Source: Mesorhabditis belari (taxonomy: Eukaryota; Nematoda; Chromadorea; Rhabditida; Rhabditidae). Taken from it: a stretch of 64,000 nucleotides of DNA. Positions 22,736 through 34,004 of this stretch are shown one piece after another. The stretch spans positions 3,225,001-3,289,000 of the forward strand of contig CAUEEP010000732.1 of NCBI GenBank assembly GCA_958450365.1, read 5' to 3'. Position 1 is the stretch's first letter. Each line of letters starts with the position of its first letter. A program made the translations under genes and the position numbers. The notes beneath the pieces were generated by a model, which saw only the letters and a list, made by a program, of their open reading frames with translations, did no database searches and was not told the origin of the DNA.

Positions 22736-24401
22736 TTAAGATCTCACAGGCTCAATTGAAGAACATACTGCTCCGACGAGTGGGAACACCGTAGGCGGAT
22801 TTCCCGCTCGTATCTTAAATTTTACAAATGATTCATGAAAACGATTTATTGCCACCCGGAAGTCAACAAAAATGTTTACATGAGAACAAGCAGCACCTGA
22901 TCGAATGGCAGACAGAATGATGAAGAAACCATTGAAAAGGCGAGAAGAGCCGTCGATAAGAAAACGATTTATTCCTGTTGCTCCATTCGCACGACCCTGG
23001 CAGTTGGGTGGTACACGTCGGAGATTTTCGTTCACCTAAAGAAAACAAATTAAAAACAAATTAAATTTAACTTAACACTCCTCGTGCAATGAGTTGAGAA
23101 GAAATGTGATACCTTCATGGTGGCTGTCGAGTTGTCGAATTTTACGCAATAGTGGGGTGCAGAGAAGATGGCAACCTAAAGCAAAAGGTTAAGTAAAATC
23201 ATTTCCACTTTCAACGTTAAAAACTAAAATCACTATTTTGCGGTTGGCGAAGAACCTGTATCCGTCTTGAACGACTTGAAGAGCGCGGGTCATGAGATGT
23301 TCTTCCGCTCACAGAAGTCCACCACATCTTGTCAAAAAACATACGCAACTCCACGGGTCCACAGCCTGTCAGCCCTGAACAAAGAATTATAATTAAGAGC
23401 ACCACAAGATGCAATACCTTGACCCAGTTGTCGGGATCAGTCCGGAGAAGCTCGATGCCATTGATGAATTGTTTGAGTCTTCAGGACGAGTCAAGTTGCT
23501 AAAAGCACACTTTAAACAGGCAAGTAACAGAAAAAACAGCGGCTGTTCGATTTGCTGAATCCACCGTGCATGCAGAGGATGTGAGACCGAAAAGAGGCAT
23601 CCAGTTGAACGTGCCTCGGAAACATTGCCACAGACGCTGGCTCTTGTAGCGACGGTTGCACTCCTCGTAGAAGCCGCAGACACGATTAATAGCCGGGAAC
23701 TCGTGACTGTTGCGAAGCATGAAGAAGCTTTCAGGGTACCTAAAATCAAAGTAGTTCGCCCATGCCAGATTATAATAATGTAACGATTAAATAGTCACTT
23801 GATTTTGTAGCAAACCTGAGCGAAATGATATTTCGATATTCTGCTGGCCACGGTCAACATAGTCGTCCAAGAAGATGAAATTGGCGTCAGGTGGAAAAGT
23901 GATCTTCTCGAAGATGCGCAACAGGCCGGAATACTAAAGACCAACAACAATAAACACAGTACTTTCAAATAAGCATACCTGCCCATGGATATCCTCGCAA
24001 ACAACAATTGGTGGGCCAACTTCGGTGAGTGATGGTTGATGCATAAAGACATTCTTTGCTAGGCAACACAGCGACTCCAGCTTGTCCTCTGAAACCTAAA
24101 CAAAACAATTAAAATGAAGCCTTCTGCAAAGTTTCTTTAATTTCGAATTGTTGTTAAGCAACAAAACTCGTCCTAGAGCAAGCCAAAGAAGCCAGCAAAA
24201 TACCGCGCGTTAAAATTCCAAAACAACGATCAAGTTTTAAAGAAAGCCAAAAGCACCCACGCAAAAAGCACCAATGTCAAACGTCCTCCGGCGATTCAAA
24301 TGTTGAGAAGGCGGCTCATCATGTCGTCGATGTTGACTTCTCCCATCTTGAGAAAAGTTCCGACGAAGGTTTTAAGTAGATGAGAAGAAAAGGTGCCATC
24401 T
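22736..24401 (-). pseudogene. PP1-like phosphatase pseudogene, copy D (mirror of B)
   Basis: Same sequence as copy B on the opposite strand, including the in-frame TGA after SRLLNI, EDIHGQ, DDYVDRG, RNSHE and the frameshifts. Because every defect is shared, duplication or conversion happened after the gene had decayed. It is convergent with the SIAH copy ending at 21974. Confidence 0.8.
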
Positions 24402-24606
24402 AAACAGTTGAATTTTCTTTCAATACGGATAAATACAAATTGCGTGTTCGAAGATTGTATTTTGAACCAATTTTGAATCTACCAATTTGAAGATTGCAAC
24501 TGTTAATATCTACTAATTTCAAATGATTTTATTAGGTCTACCTCTTACCTTATGGTAACTTATATTTAATGGTTCTATAATTGTGAAGCGATTGGTTCCA
24601 AAGAAA

Positions 24607-24898
24607 TTAGTACCGTAAATACTCTAATAGAAGCGCATGCGCTTCTAATTTTTCCCTCCCCCTTTGGGATGCCCTTCTATTAGAGTATTTACGGTAGCAA
24701 CATCAGAATGTGAAACATCGAGCTTAGAGTTCTCAAGAAGCCTAAACCTATAAATTGCATTTATCCTAGTAGGGTTTATGATGCATTATGATGCTAGTAG
24801 AAAGTTTTAATTTTATCCCAAAAATCCCAAAAAGCCAGTTTTGCACCATACCTACCATAAATACTCTAATAGAAGAGCACCGCCCCCGTACAGTCGCG
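24607..24898. mobile_element. MITE of the TACCGTA group (mirror copy)
   Basis: Reverse complement of the element at 15361-15652, inside the right arm. Confidence 0.55.
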
Positions 24899-25160
24899 TA
24901 GTCGATACTTTTTTCGAAGAAATTTTTTTTTTGTCAAAGCCCCATCAATTTTTCCAACCACACTTTTTGTTTTGGCGTAATGCTTCTTATTAAACGAACT
25001 CTCATTTTTATCCCCAGCTTTTACTTTGATGAATTTTATAGAGCTTAGACTTAACTGCTCTTAAATCTGAAATTCTACAATTTATTTCATTTATATTTAG
25101 TAGCTTTAACTTTAGTGTTCGCTTCCTTTCTTATTGCTAATCATTTTAGGTAATTTCAAT

Positions 25161-25962
25161 ATGGCGTCCAACAAGAGGAAGAAGAAGGACAATTCGGACG
25201 AAGAAAGGTATTTAGATAATATAATTTATTGTATATTATGGTATCGTTTTTTAGTGATGAAGTCGATTGGGAGATGGAGTGTCGGAAGAAGGTTAGGCAG
25301 CTGGAAGAGGCGTACGATGAGCGGTTGGTAATGGCTTCGAAGACTGGAAGACTAGAATGGGAATTGGTATGTTCTTTAATACCATAAATTCTTGATAAAA
25401 TGCCAATATTCTAGAAACGTGCCAATGATCAACTCCTTGGATCCAAGTCAATGCTAAGCGCGAGAGGTGTAATCGAGTGGCTTGAGGAGTTGGTTTTTTT
25501 CTGATTACTTTTTTATCGTTTTCAAATATTATAATCTAAGCCCTACTGAAAACATGCTTCTTTCTAGAGGCTAGGAAAGGTTTAACATTTGAGTTGTTTG
25601 ATTTAACTTGTAAGGCCTTCTTAGCAATTAGATTTAAATTCTATATAATTTTCAATTTCTTAAATTTTAGAAGACATGATCGTGAAATGCCGGATTCTGT
25701 CAGACGGGATGTTCGACACGACCGATGGAAATGGATTTTCGATAATGATCCCACATTCCGCAATGAAGTTCGCTCTGCCTGGCCCCAATCCACTGCTCAC
25801 CGAGTTGCAAAGATGGTTGACAAGATTCTCTCCAATGCCTCGGCCGATAGGCAATCATCTGTATCGAGAGAGGGACTTGACATCTCAGGCCGGGGTCATT
25901 CAACTGAAGAACAATATGTTCTTAAAGCTATTTGTGCTACGATTCCATGCACTTACTATTGA
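25161..25962 (+). CDS. Unrecognised gene family member X2
   Basis: Predicted 174-residue protein. Exons 25161-25207 (47), 25255-25366 (112), 25415-25488 (74) and 25671-25962 (292) have the same lengths as X1 except the last, and the frame is open. It starts MASNKRKKKDNSDEE (identical to X1, inside the inverted-repeat arm), then DWEMECRKKVRQLEEAYDER, exon 3 RGVIEWLEE, and a C-terminal module with DRWKWIFDNDPTFRNEV, TAHRVAKMVDKILSN and LDISGRGHSTEEQYVLKAIC. Exons 2-4 differ from X1 at many sites while exon 1 does not. It lacks the transposon-filled intron of X1; its intron 2 is 48 bp. Function unknown. Confidence 0.7.
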
Positions 25963-26115
25963 ATACTCTTGCTATTGGATAAAATGTTGTTTTGATTTGT
26001 CTTAATCTCCCATTGAAGAACCCCATCAAATCATAACGTTTTGGTTGTTTTTATAATGAAAAAAGAACTTAAACAACGAGACATCAAAAATTCTTAACAC
26101 TCCTTGTGCAATCAA

Positions 26116-26985
26116 ACAGCCGCGGGTTTTTTTTTTCTGTGACTTGCCTATTCAAAGTGTGCTTTTAGCAACTTGACTCGTCATGAAGACCCAGCCAATT
26201 CATCAATGGCGTCGATCTTCTCTGGACTGATCCCGACAACTGGGTCAAGGTATTGCATCTTGTGGTGCTCTTAAGTATAATTCTTTGTTCAGGGCTGACA
26301 GGCTGTGGACCCGTGGAGTTGCGTATGTTTTTTGACAAGATGTGGTGGACTTCTGCTAGCGGAAGAACATCTCATGACCCGCGCTCTTCAAGTCGTTCAA
26401 GACGGATACAGGTTCTTGGCCAACCGCAAAATAGTAATTTTTAGTTTTTAACATTGAAAGTTGAAATGATTTGACTCTTAACTTTTTGCTTTGGGTCGCC
26501 ATCTTCTCTGCACCCCACTATTGCGTAAAATTCGACAACTCGACAGCCACCATGAAGGCACCACCAGCCACGGCAGCCACCATATCACATTTCTTCTCAA
26601 CTTATTGCACAAGCAGTGTTAAGTTTAATGGGTTTTAAATTTGTTTTCTTTAGGTGAACGAAAATCTCCGAAGCATCTTCGACGTGTACCGCCCAACTGC
26701 CAGGGTCGTGCGGATGAAGCAACAGGAATAATAACTCGTTTTCTTATCGACGGCTCTTCTCGCCTTTTCAACGCTTTCTTCACGATTCCGTCTGCCTGGT
26801 GCTGCTTTAACTTATGCCCTTGTTCTCATGTAAACATTTTTCTTGACTTCCGGGTGACAATAAATCGTTTTCATGAATCATTTGTAAAATTTAACATACG
26901 AGCGGGAAACCCGCCTACGGTGGGTTTTCCCGCTCGTCGGACATGTCAGAGAAGTACATTTATTCAATTGAGCCTGTGAGATCTT
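26116..26985 (+). pseudogene. PP1-like phosphatase pseudogene, copy E (C-terminal part)
   Basis: Begins inside the region after ILCMHGGFS and continues through the exons equivalent to copy B 16700-17520: PDNWVK, RGVAYVF, SAPHYCVKFDNSTATM, RRVPPNCQGR and FLIDGSSRLF. It has its own changes, including a 24-base-scale insertion giving APPATAAT, GRADEATGII and a changed 3' end. There is no N-terminal half, so it is a dead fragment. It lies downstream of X2 on the same strand. Confidence 0.7.
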
Positions 26986-27587
26986 AAGACAAATCAAAAC
27001 ACAATTTATTATCAAACCACAATTAGAGATATTACGTGTAATCACAAATCAACGGACATTTTATTCGATGAATTTGGGTCTTTGACCATTACATGACCCC
27101 TTATTTATGAAGTTGTCGAAAAAAACAACTTTTTACTATTGTGTGGCCTCTGAGGCAAAACCATTTTTGACATCACGATCTGGTATAAAAAATCAACAGA
27201 AAAAGTTTTTCATGGTGACAAAGTTGACCATCTTTTTTTTGGAACACCTTGTATATAGGTTAGATTATAGAATGTGAAGATCGTACGTAAGTGAAGAAAA
27301 TTTGTTTGCAAGAATATAAAATCTGAATTCTGGCTCGATCAACAACAATTGTCTAATTTTCAGTTTATCTTTGTAACTACCTCTTGCCATTTTTTTCAAT
27401 CTTTTAGAACTGGGCGAGGGTGGAGCAGTAGTGAGAGAAGAAAAGAGAAAAGGGGAGGATCCAGTTTGCTGCGTCCCGCAGAAAGCACACACACCCCCAC
27501 CGCCAATCGATTTCTAGTCAGCTGGTGCAACTGCGTCTCTTGCCTTTAAACATGCATTTCGCTCTCTCACACACCTCCACCTTCCCT
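26986..27587. other. Non-coding, probable native upstream flank of SIAH copy 2
   Basis: Unique sequence between PP1-like copy E and the SIAH block. The terminus-like string GGAACACCTTGTATA near 27241-27255 may be a worn transposon end. The right part is pyrimidine- and CAC-rich (CTCTCTCACACACCTCCACC) like a promoter region. No exon supported. Confidence 0.4.
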
Positions 27588-30565
27588 TATCGAATGACCA
27601 AATAAGAGTGCTGTTTTTTTGCGATACTTCTCTATTTTGTGGAGTACATGCTGCTCAGTTTGCTACTTGAGCTAAAAATTTCTTGTCTTTGCTGAGCTAG
27701 AGAAAATTAAACAACTTTGCGGTTTTGATTTGTCACCTCTTGAACTCTTAAATTCATTGGTTAATTTAGAGTGAGCAGACGCGTAAGACATTGTGCGAAT
27801 CTTAAATATCAATCATGTTGATTGCTACTTATCTTTTTTGTTCAATTTTTCTTTGAGAGTCTTTCTATTTGGTTGCTTCACGAGCTTTTTTAGGATAATC
27901 GCTTGACCTTACTCCAAAAGGATGTCCTTTTCTAATGGTCCGAATGGACTGCCACCAGGTAAACTAGATGATTGTAAAAATTGTTGAAACTTTTCTTTAG
28001 GTGGGGGTACCGGTGGTGGTAGATCTGGGAACAACTTCCATATTCCGACTTCACGAGAAAGCTGCAATTCGCCCGGGCCGTTGCAGGTAAATTTCGGCAA
28101 GCATCGCACTTTGTTCAAAAAAGATTTAGAACTTGGAAATAATCGTATGGTGGCGTGCTTACTTTTGAATTCGATTTCATAACGATTATTTTTTAGGGAA
28201 TCGCTACTCCGCAGACGCAAAAGAGCACGGCTATCGTTCTAGGAAGCGCTCCTGCGGGTAATTTTTAACCTTTAAGAGCGGTAATTAATCAATTATAAAG
28301 TAAAAGTTTGCCTAGAGGTTCTGGAGAGATTGATATGGGATATTGTATAATTCATTAGTATTAAAGTGCTTCTTTTTACTTTAACTCTAAAATTTTCATT
28401 AGCTGGCGTTTTCATTTTCTTTTCTAAACTCGTCCAGGACGGTTCTATATTTTTTATTAGTTAGACATGCCTAAATCGCTCCGGAATTTGTCAAAAGTTG
28501 GCAAGATAGTGAGAGAAGTATTTTGGAATCTAAAGAAGTTGTTTAGTTGCCGCTGCCAATCCCACGACTGGTTCTTCCACACAAAGTGTGGCACCTGTGA
28601 CAGCAGTTGGACCAACGGATTCGCTGGATTGTAGTGCAGAGGTAAGTCAATTTGTTTATTAACCGTTTTATTCTGTTTATCTAGGTTTTATCTGCCTTTG
28701 AATGTCCGGTCTGCCTCGAATACATGCTTCCACCCTATTTGCAATGCCAAAGCGGACATCTTGTTTGTGGGAACTGTCGACCGAAGCTACAGTGTTGCCC
28801 AACGTGCCGCGGCCCTACACGTATAGTTTTTATTTAGCACAAGACAAATTAAAAGTTTAGCAAGCATCCGAAATCTTGGACTTGAGAAGATTGCAAACAC
28901 GGTGAAGTTTCCCTGCAAGTTCAGCAATTCTGGATGTGGATCGATATTTCATCATTACGATAAAGTGGACCACGAAGAGACGTGCGAGTTCAGGTAAGGG
29001 TTTACTTTGAAGATGACGTATTAAGTACGTAAATTATATGTAAAAAATTGTTCTTTACAGACCCTACAGCTGCCCTTGCCCTGGTGCGTCGTGCAGGTTA
29101 GTTTGTTTGGGTTTTTGGTAAACTAATAGATAAATTTTTAGATGGCAAGGAGCCCTTCAAGAAGTGATGCCACATTTAATTAAAATTCATAAGAGCATTA
29201 CGACTTTACAAGGTATGTTTTAACTGATAAATATAAATAATGTTTTCTTTAGGCGAGGATATTGTCTTTTTGGCTACCGACATCAATTTACCGGGTGCAG
29301 TTGATTGGGTCATGATGCAGGTTAGCTTTGATTTGCAACAATAAACTAAAAATTTTTAGAGCTGTTTTGGATATCACTTTATGCTAGTACTCGAGAAGCA
29401 GGTATGGCTGAACTTTGACTTCCAGACTCCTTGTTTTAGGAAAAGTTCGAGCAATCGCAGCAAATTTTCTACGCCGTTGTTCAACTGATTGGAGCCAAAA
29501 AAAGAAGCAGAAAACTTTATGTACAGGTATTAAGAAACTTTAACGAACAAAGCACTGGAGCATTTAGGCTTGAATTGTCAACTAGTCGTCGTCGCCTTGT
29601 ATGGGAAGCCACGCCGCGGTCCATTCATGAGGGAGTAGCGCACGCCATTTCACAATCCGATTGTCTTGCTTTTGATACACCAACCGCGCAACTTTTTGCC
29701 GAAAACGGGAACTTAGGTTTGTTTTTACATCTTCTAACAAAGTTAGGTTACTTTGAAAGAGAAAATACCTAAATTCATCCCTTAAAGGATTAAAGGCTTG
29801 TTTATCACCTAGTATTTCTAGGAATAAATGTGACCATTACACAAGTCAACGAATCATTGCGATGATCGATTGTCGCTTCTTTGCGAAATCTTTCCGGTGC
29901 GAGTTCACAAAACAGCTTCTACTCATCAAATCAAACTACTCGTCAAACTGACCAATTACATTAATAGCTACTATCTATTTTGTTTTGACTAAATTTGAAA
30001 ACATATCTTGTCGAACAACTCCAAAAATGTTGTTCTTTTTCATTTGTTAATGAGATTGGGCTACCTAGTAGGTCAATCTAAATCTTTCCGCAACTTATTG
30101 TGCATAAATATGTACTTACCTACTTTTCGTGCCAATTTTCTCGAATTTGATCTGGTTTTAAATGGTATGCCTTCATCGTTTTCGCTGATTACGTTCACTA
30201 CAGAATTTTATTTCGTTTTTTTTCTTGTAAGTTTGTGACATTGTTAAACTGTGTTCATTAAATAAATTGTGACTAACGTTGAAAAAAAGATAAAACACCA
30301 TATGTTAGGTTTAAAGCGCTGTCTTTATTTGAAAGAAAAGAAATGTTTGGATCGTTTACATTTAATGAAGATAAATCCGTTGTTTGATATTGTCTCTAGA
30401 ATCTGATCACTATATTTAGGGCTCCCTCGGCATATGGAGAAGGAAGGAAAAAGGGGGTCGTTGGGATGGGTGCCGACGTAGCATCTGTACTCGGTGAAAA
30501 AGGGAAAAGAGTGGAAATCCCCTCCATGCGCACATTATTGATTGAGCCAGACGCAGTAGGGCATG
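27588..30565. repeat. Direct duplication unit 2 (SIAH block)
   Basis: Partner of 19652-22676. The sequence left of 27588 is unique, and the sequence right of 30565 is unique. Confidence 0.85.
27922..29865 (+). pseudogene. SIAH-type E3 ligase, frameshifted copy
   Basis: Same thirteen-exon structure as the copy at 19989-21974, with RING and zinc-finger exons intact ([28 protein letters not shown]). In exon 11 the run after GGAGCC has seven A (about 29497-29503) against six in the other copy. This turns GAKKEAENF into GAKKRSRKL and brings a stop at the start of exon 12. The predicted product loses about 70 C-terminal residues of the substrate-binding domain, including ATPRSIHEG. No other defect was seen. 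Because this is a single homopolymer base, a sequencing error is a real alternative, in which case the gene is functional. This copy keeps unique upstream sequence. Confidence 0.75.
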
Positions 30566-33500
30566 CCTTGTGTGGGGTAGTTTCCGGTATTCTCTCTTTA
30601 TTTGCCCTCGTTTTTACAAGCGTTCCCCATCTCCCTTGAAAAACGGTCGTCTGCATTTGATTTTCAGCATCAAATTACCAACTCACTTTTTCAAAATTTT
30701 GCGATTTCCAAGAACAAAACCTTCTCTAACCAATCAATCACTCTAGTTGAACAGTGATGCCAATTCGATCTTGGGTCGACTAATGTTTTGCACTTTTTTT
30801 CCATTTCCCCATCGAATAAGTATTCCATCCTTGTCACAAATCGGTAAAAAGCCCCTGCTCCTTTTGTTCTCTCTCACTCTCGATGGAGGTTTTCCCCTCC
30901 TTTTTGCAGCAAAGCGCTCCCTTGACAATTTTAGGATTCCCTTCGCAACTCGGGAGAAAAGTTGACTTATTTTCTATACGCTTTTTTGTGCGCCTCCCTT
31001 CCGCTTGAGTTTGCTGAGATTTCTTTTGTTTTGTGGTTTTCGGAGTATTTTGGGGGCTAACATAAGAGATGTTTTTTTTTGAAAGCTTTCTGTGCTTCTG
31101 CCGCTATTAAAAGTTTAACCGCTACTTGGGTTTTGCAAAGGGCTGAATGCTGTTTATGAAATGAATAGGGAATTGGCTTGTCTATTTAAGACTTGTGAAA
31201 TTTAAGTCACCAAGCAAGTTACGGTAAGGAGTTCAGAAATTAGGGTTGATTCAGTTTCGATAATAATAGCAGCCAAGTTAAGCTTTTTGTCAAAGAGCTT
31301 CAGCGAAAGAAATCATTTGCTGCTGTAAGAGAAATTTGTCGAGCTCAAAGTAAAACATGAGAAATCGTTTATAACCGCTGTCTCAGCCACAGCCGGGAGA
31401 CAGACGGCGAGGAGACCTGATAGCATTTTTGAGCGAGCGATCTCTCACTCTCATCTCTCACACACCGGTGACATTCCACACAGGGAAAAGGGTCAGTTGC
31501 ACCCCTGCCCAATCTATTTCTCTCTCACCTCACATCAATCGTTATGTGCATGTTGTGTGCTTCTCATTATTTTCAATTGTTATGTGCCTCTTATTTGTGA
31601 GAATGTGATGCATTTCGAATCGAAACTGCAATTTATGAGATTTCACTCTCAGAAATTGTAATTTCAACTCTCGTGCCATTTTCATTTGATTTTCTCATAC
31701 AGGTGAAAAGATAAGAACTGAGTTTAAATTTGGTACTCTAATTTCATTAGAGAATTTTATTTTCATTTGTGAGATTACAAAATTCGCCCTTTGATCAGCT
31801 CAGCGTCGATTGATCGAACGATTTGATTTTTCTTTCTTTTTTTGATCTTTTCCCTTTGCCCCTGTAATGAGTCACATTTTCTCTATTTCCCATTGGACTT
31901 CGTCTAGTCGATTTGATTTCTTTAATCCATTTGCTTCGACCACTTGTCCCCAACTTTCGAATACGACCTTTCAGAGATAATTGGAAACTGATGTTTACGA
32001 TTTGTCGCCCTCAATCCTTTCCGATATCCAATCTATATGCTTTTAGAGTGGGGAAAGGCGGCCTCGAGCCAAATGTGCGTGCCAACGCGGGATGGGTGCT
32101 GTGGGATGGGTGTGCTGTGTGCCTCTCTTCCCACCCGACGAGTGGGGTGTCTCCCATTGACCAGTGGGCCGTAGGGCCTTTCTCTTTCACTCGCTCTCCC
32201 CTCCTTTTTGCTCACTCCTCTTCACGGACCCTTAGCTGCCCCTAGTCGGCACCCAACTTGCGCCATGCACTTCATTATTGATACAAGTTCTCGCGGCTGA
32301 CAAGGGTCCGCGTCGACCGAATTTGCGTTGGCTTACCTTTAACTTGGTCTTTTCGTAGGGTTGGTCCCATTTTACTATTCAATTTTTGTTCTTAAATCAT
32401 TTTGCTGGGTGACATATCAAAATGATCCAATGATCCTATTGTGTCCGTTAACGTTGACTTCATTATCTTTTCAAAGAAGATTTATTAGAGCAAGGGAATT
32501 CTCGAATTTCATCTTCTATTAGGGAGTAAATACCTAAATTCATCAGTTCATTCAGTCCAAAGTATGCTCTTGTTTATTTCCACAAATTTGTTTTCCTCGT
32601 CGTTGTGAGACATTTTTCCCCTCACGACATGCTATTTTTTCTCGATCGACGCCCCGATATGCAAATTTCCCTCACCAGACCCGGGAAAGCGCGTTGCACT
32701 TGATTAACGATTCAGTTTGGAATCATTTCGGAGGTGCTAACAAAAGTGCCAAATTATTTGCGTCATTTTTTTTGCGCTGCGTATCATTTGCGCCAAATTT
32801 GCGCTTTTCAACACACTCTGAATGATCATTTTTGTTTTTTTTTCTCGTCGAAGATGCTCGCTATTTTGGCGTCTTCACCGGATTTAAAAATGACATAAAA
32901 TCGATACAAAGGGCAAAAAGCCCAATTGGGGGGACACAAATGACTGTTTTATGGCCTTTATGGTGTTTTATGGCATGTTTTCGAATTGAAAACAGTCAGA
33001 ACTAAAATTATGAAGCAAGAGAACTGAAAAAAAAAGTTGGTTAGAAGTTGGAAAAAAGTAATTTGTTATAATGATTTTTCACTAACACAAATTTGGTCCA
33101 AATGATACGTGGCGCTTTTGCTAGCATCTCTCATTCCGAATCCTTGAGTGTGTGCATACATAAACAGTGAGTACTAGCATGATAAGCTGTCTATTTTCAA
33201 AGATTAAGCAACAAGTTCTCCTTGTTACTCGTTGATTTCTAAAGATGTCTAGGAAAATTTGTCGTATCGTTTTTACCACAGCAAGCTCTTGTGTAGATTA
33301 CGTCCTATTAAGAATGTATTCTTAATCGGACGTAACATATACATAATGGTCATCGTTCTCACTTCATACACGATCGTTGTTCTCACCACCCGACACGCAA
33401 TGAAGAGCCTTAGTCACCCACACGATTTTATCGCATTCCCGCTGCACAGCCTTTCCTCCGTGTGCTCTCCTCTCATTCAGATTCAAATCTTCTCAACCCC

Positions 33501-34004
33501 TTTCTCTCTTTTCTCCGATACATTACACGAACAAGGCTCATCCAAATTTTGTTAAAGGCCCTCGTTTTGTGTGTCTTCTTTTTTGTGTTCTTCGTGAACT
33601 GGATTAGGATTTTTGCAACTATCGTTTGTTTTGCTTTTACAGCAAGAAAATGTTTTGCAAAAAATGCAAGATTTTTAAGCCAAATTATACCTTTTTAGTT
33701 CTAAAACAAAACCAATACTTGCAAAAGCTCCAATTCTATTCTTTGAGATATTTTCCTCTTCTCATTTCCTTTTTATCGCATTTTTTACACGGTCGTTTTG
33801 TTTTTTCTTGACGGAGAACAGTAGTGAGCTGTCGTCTCTTATCGTGCCCGCGAAAAAATTTCTTTGCTCCCGTTGACACTAAATTATCGGCGAGTCTTTC
33901 GAAGAAGAATTTCACCATTTTATTCACGGATTAAGAGGATTTTTTTGTTGTTTTATCTTTTTTATTTTTGTTTTTCCGGCAATAGTTTCTCATTTTTAGG
34001 GCTG
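29866..34004. other. Long non-coding stretch upstream of IQSEC
   Basis: Up to 30565 this is the 3' flank of SIAH copy 2 (AATAAA near 30260). From there to 34004 no exon could be supported. It has CT-rich and GAGA/CTCTC tracts (about 31380-31480 and 32100-32240) and a short perfect hairpin at 33298-33335. It probably holds regulatory sequence or non-coding 5' exons of the IQSEC gene. Confidence 0.45.
33298..33335. repeat. Short hairpin, 18-bp arms
   Basis: TTACGTCCTATTAAGAAT and its reverse complement (one mismatch) are separated by two bases. Could be a foldback footprint or a regulatory palindrome. Confidence 0.7.

Larger units (their letters stand above)
22675..25254. repeat. Right arm of the large inverted repeat
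   Basis: Reverse complement of 15005-17584 with no difference found at the positions checked. It carries PP1-like copy D, the mirror MITE, and the promoter side and exon 1 of X2. The spacer between arms is 17585-22674, about 5.1 kb. Confidence 0.9.

Noticed and set aside
25676..26005. 109-residue plus frame starting MIVKCRILSDG
   Set aside because: Wrong frame of X2 exon 4; phase from exon 3 gives ERHDREMPDSVRRDVRHDRW instead.
31913..32245. 110-residue plus frame
   Set aside because: No homology, no start context, biased composition; probably chance in a GC-richer patch.
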